The notes beneath the pieces are model-generated. The model made no database searches. It was not told the DNA's origin and worked only from the letters and a program-made list of their open reading frames with translations. This document shows positions 63,843 through 64,000 of a stretch of DNA of 64,000 nt, piece by piece; position 1 is the first letter of the stretch, and the number at the start of each line of letters is the position of its first letter. Source of the stretch: Paragorgia papillata (Eukaryota; Cnidaria; Anthozoa; Scleralcyonacea; Coralliidae); assembly GCA_035771165.1 (NCBI GenBank), contig JAWNZC010000413.1, positions 1,921,001 to 1,985,000 of the forward strand. Direction: 5' to 3'. The position numbers and the translations under genes are program-made.

Positions 63843-64000
63843 AAAAGCAACATAATTTAAGAAATAATGGTGCTCGCCCCACCCATAGGAAAAGCAGTAC
63901 AACCATTGCCTTTGCCAATCAGTTTGTATTGTTGCAATGCTCGAAGAAAAGCATGAGACTGTTGCCCTTGCTAACTAGCCCCACGCTTTCCCCACTAAAT

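Overview
This is nuclear DNA of an intron-rich, AT-rich animal, most likely a cnidarian and probably an anthozoan or stony coral. The evidence is a complete animal-type calmodulin-lysine N-methyltransferase gene split over a 29.5 kb locus, animal HECT-like and integrase-like gene families that I recall as expanded in cnidarians and fish, and a dense mix of Penelope-like, Ty3/Gypsy, LINE, tRNA-SINE and short DNA transposons. The species cannot be read from the sequence. No rRNA, intact tRNA gene or CRISPR array was seen.

Layout. (1) 1-4.9 kb: two possible minus-strand coding segments (1111-1261 and 1440-2145), each with a reading-frame break, lie head-to-head with a plus-strand gene (about 2346-4855) whose exons obey splice phase and which carries an in-frame (AAT)30 run. 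(2) 4.9-7.2 kb: an AGATCTTGTA minisatellite and otherwise empty DNA. (3) 7267-36816: CAMKMT on the plus strand. Nine exons were found by splice signals, matching phase and family motifs; one short exon in the variable middle is not found. Its introns hold most of the mobile DNA: hAT-, piggyBac-, Harbinger- and mariner-type short elements with visible target duplications, tRNA-derived SINEs, a LINE 3' end, a 780 bp pyrimidine tract, and two copies of a 9-bp-duplicating transposon carrying the start of a RecQ-like helicase gene. (4) 37-44 kb: a repeat graveyard with LINE reverse-transcriptase pieces, a third RecQ-carrying unit, and a Penelope-like element with a GIY-YIG endonuclease and a recognisable hammerhead ribozyme. 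(5) 45.1-58.9 kb: a plus-strand G2E3-like HECT-domain gene that is broken several times; a 4.7 kb Ty3/Gypsy element (51797-56490, 5-bp duplication AGCAG) sits inside one of its exons. (6) 60.1-62.2 kb: a minus-strand integrase-core (DDE) gene, tail-to-tail with the HECT gene, with four phase-consistent exons, intact D, D and E residues and an asparagine run inside the catalytic core. (7) 63.1-63.8 kb: a 230 bp direct repeat.

The most unusual observation is the family of three dispersed units (12.74, 29.65 and 37.84 kb). Two have terminal inverted repeats plus an exact 9-bp duplication or nearly so, and all carry the same promoter and first exon of a RecQ-family helicase up to the Walker A motif. 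This looks like Pack-MULE-style gene capture in an animal. Exon models come from reading splice sites and phase by eye and have not been checked against transcripts.
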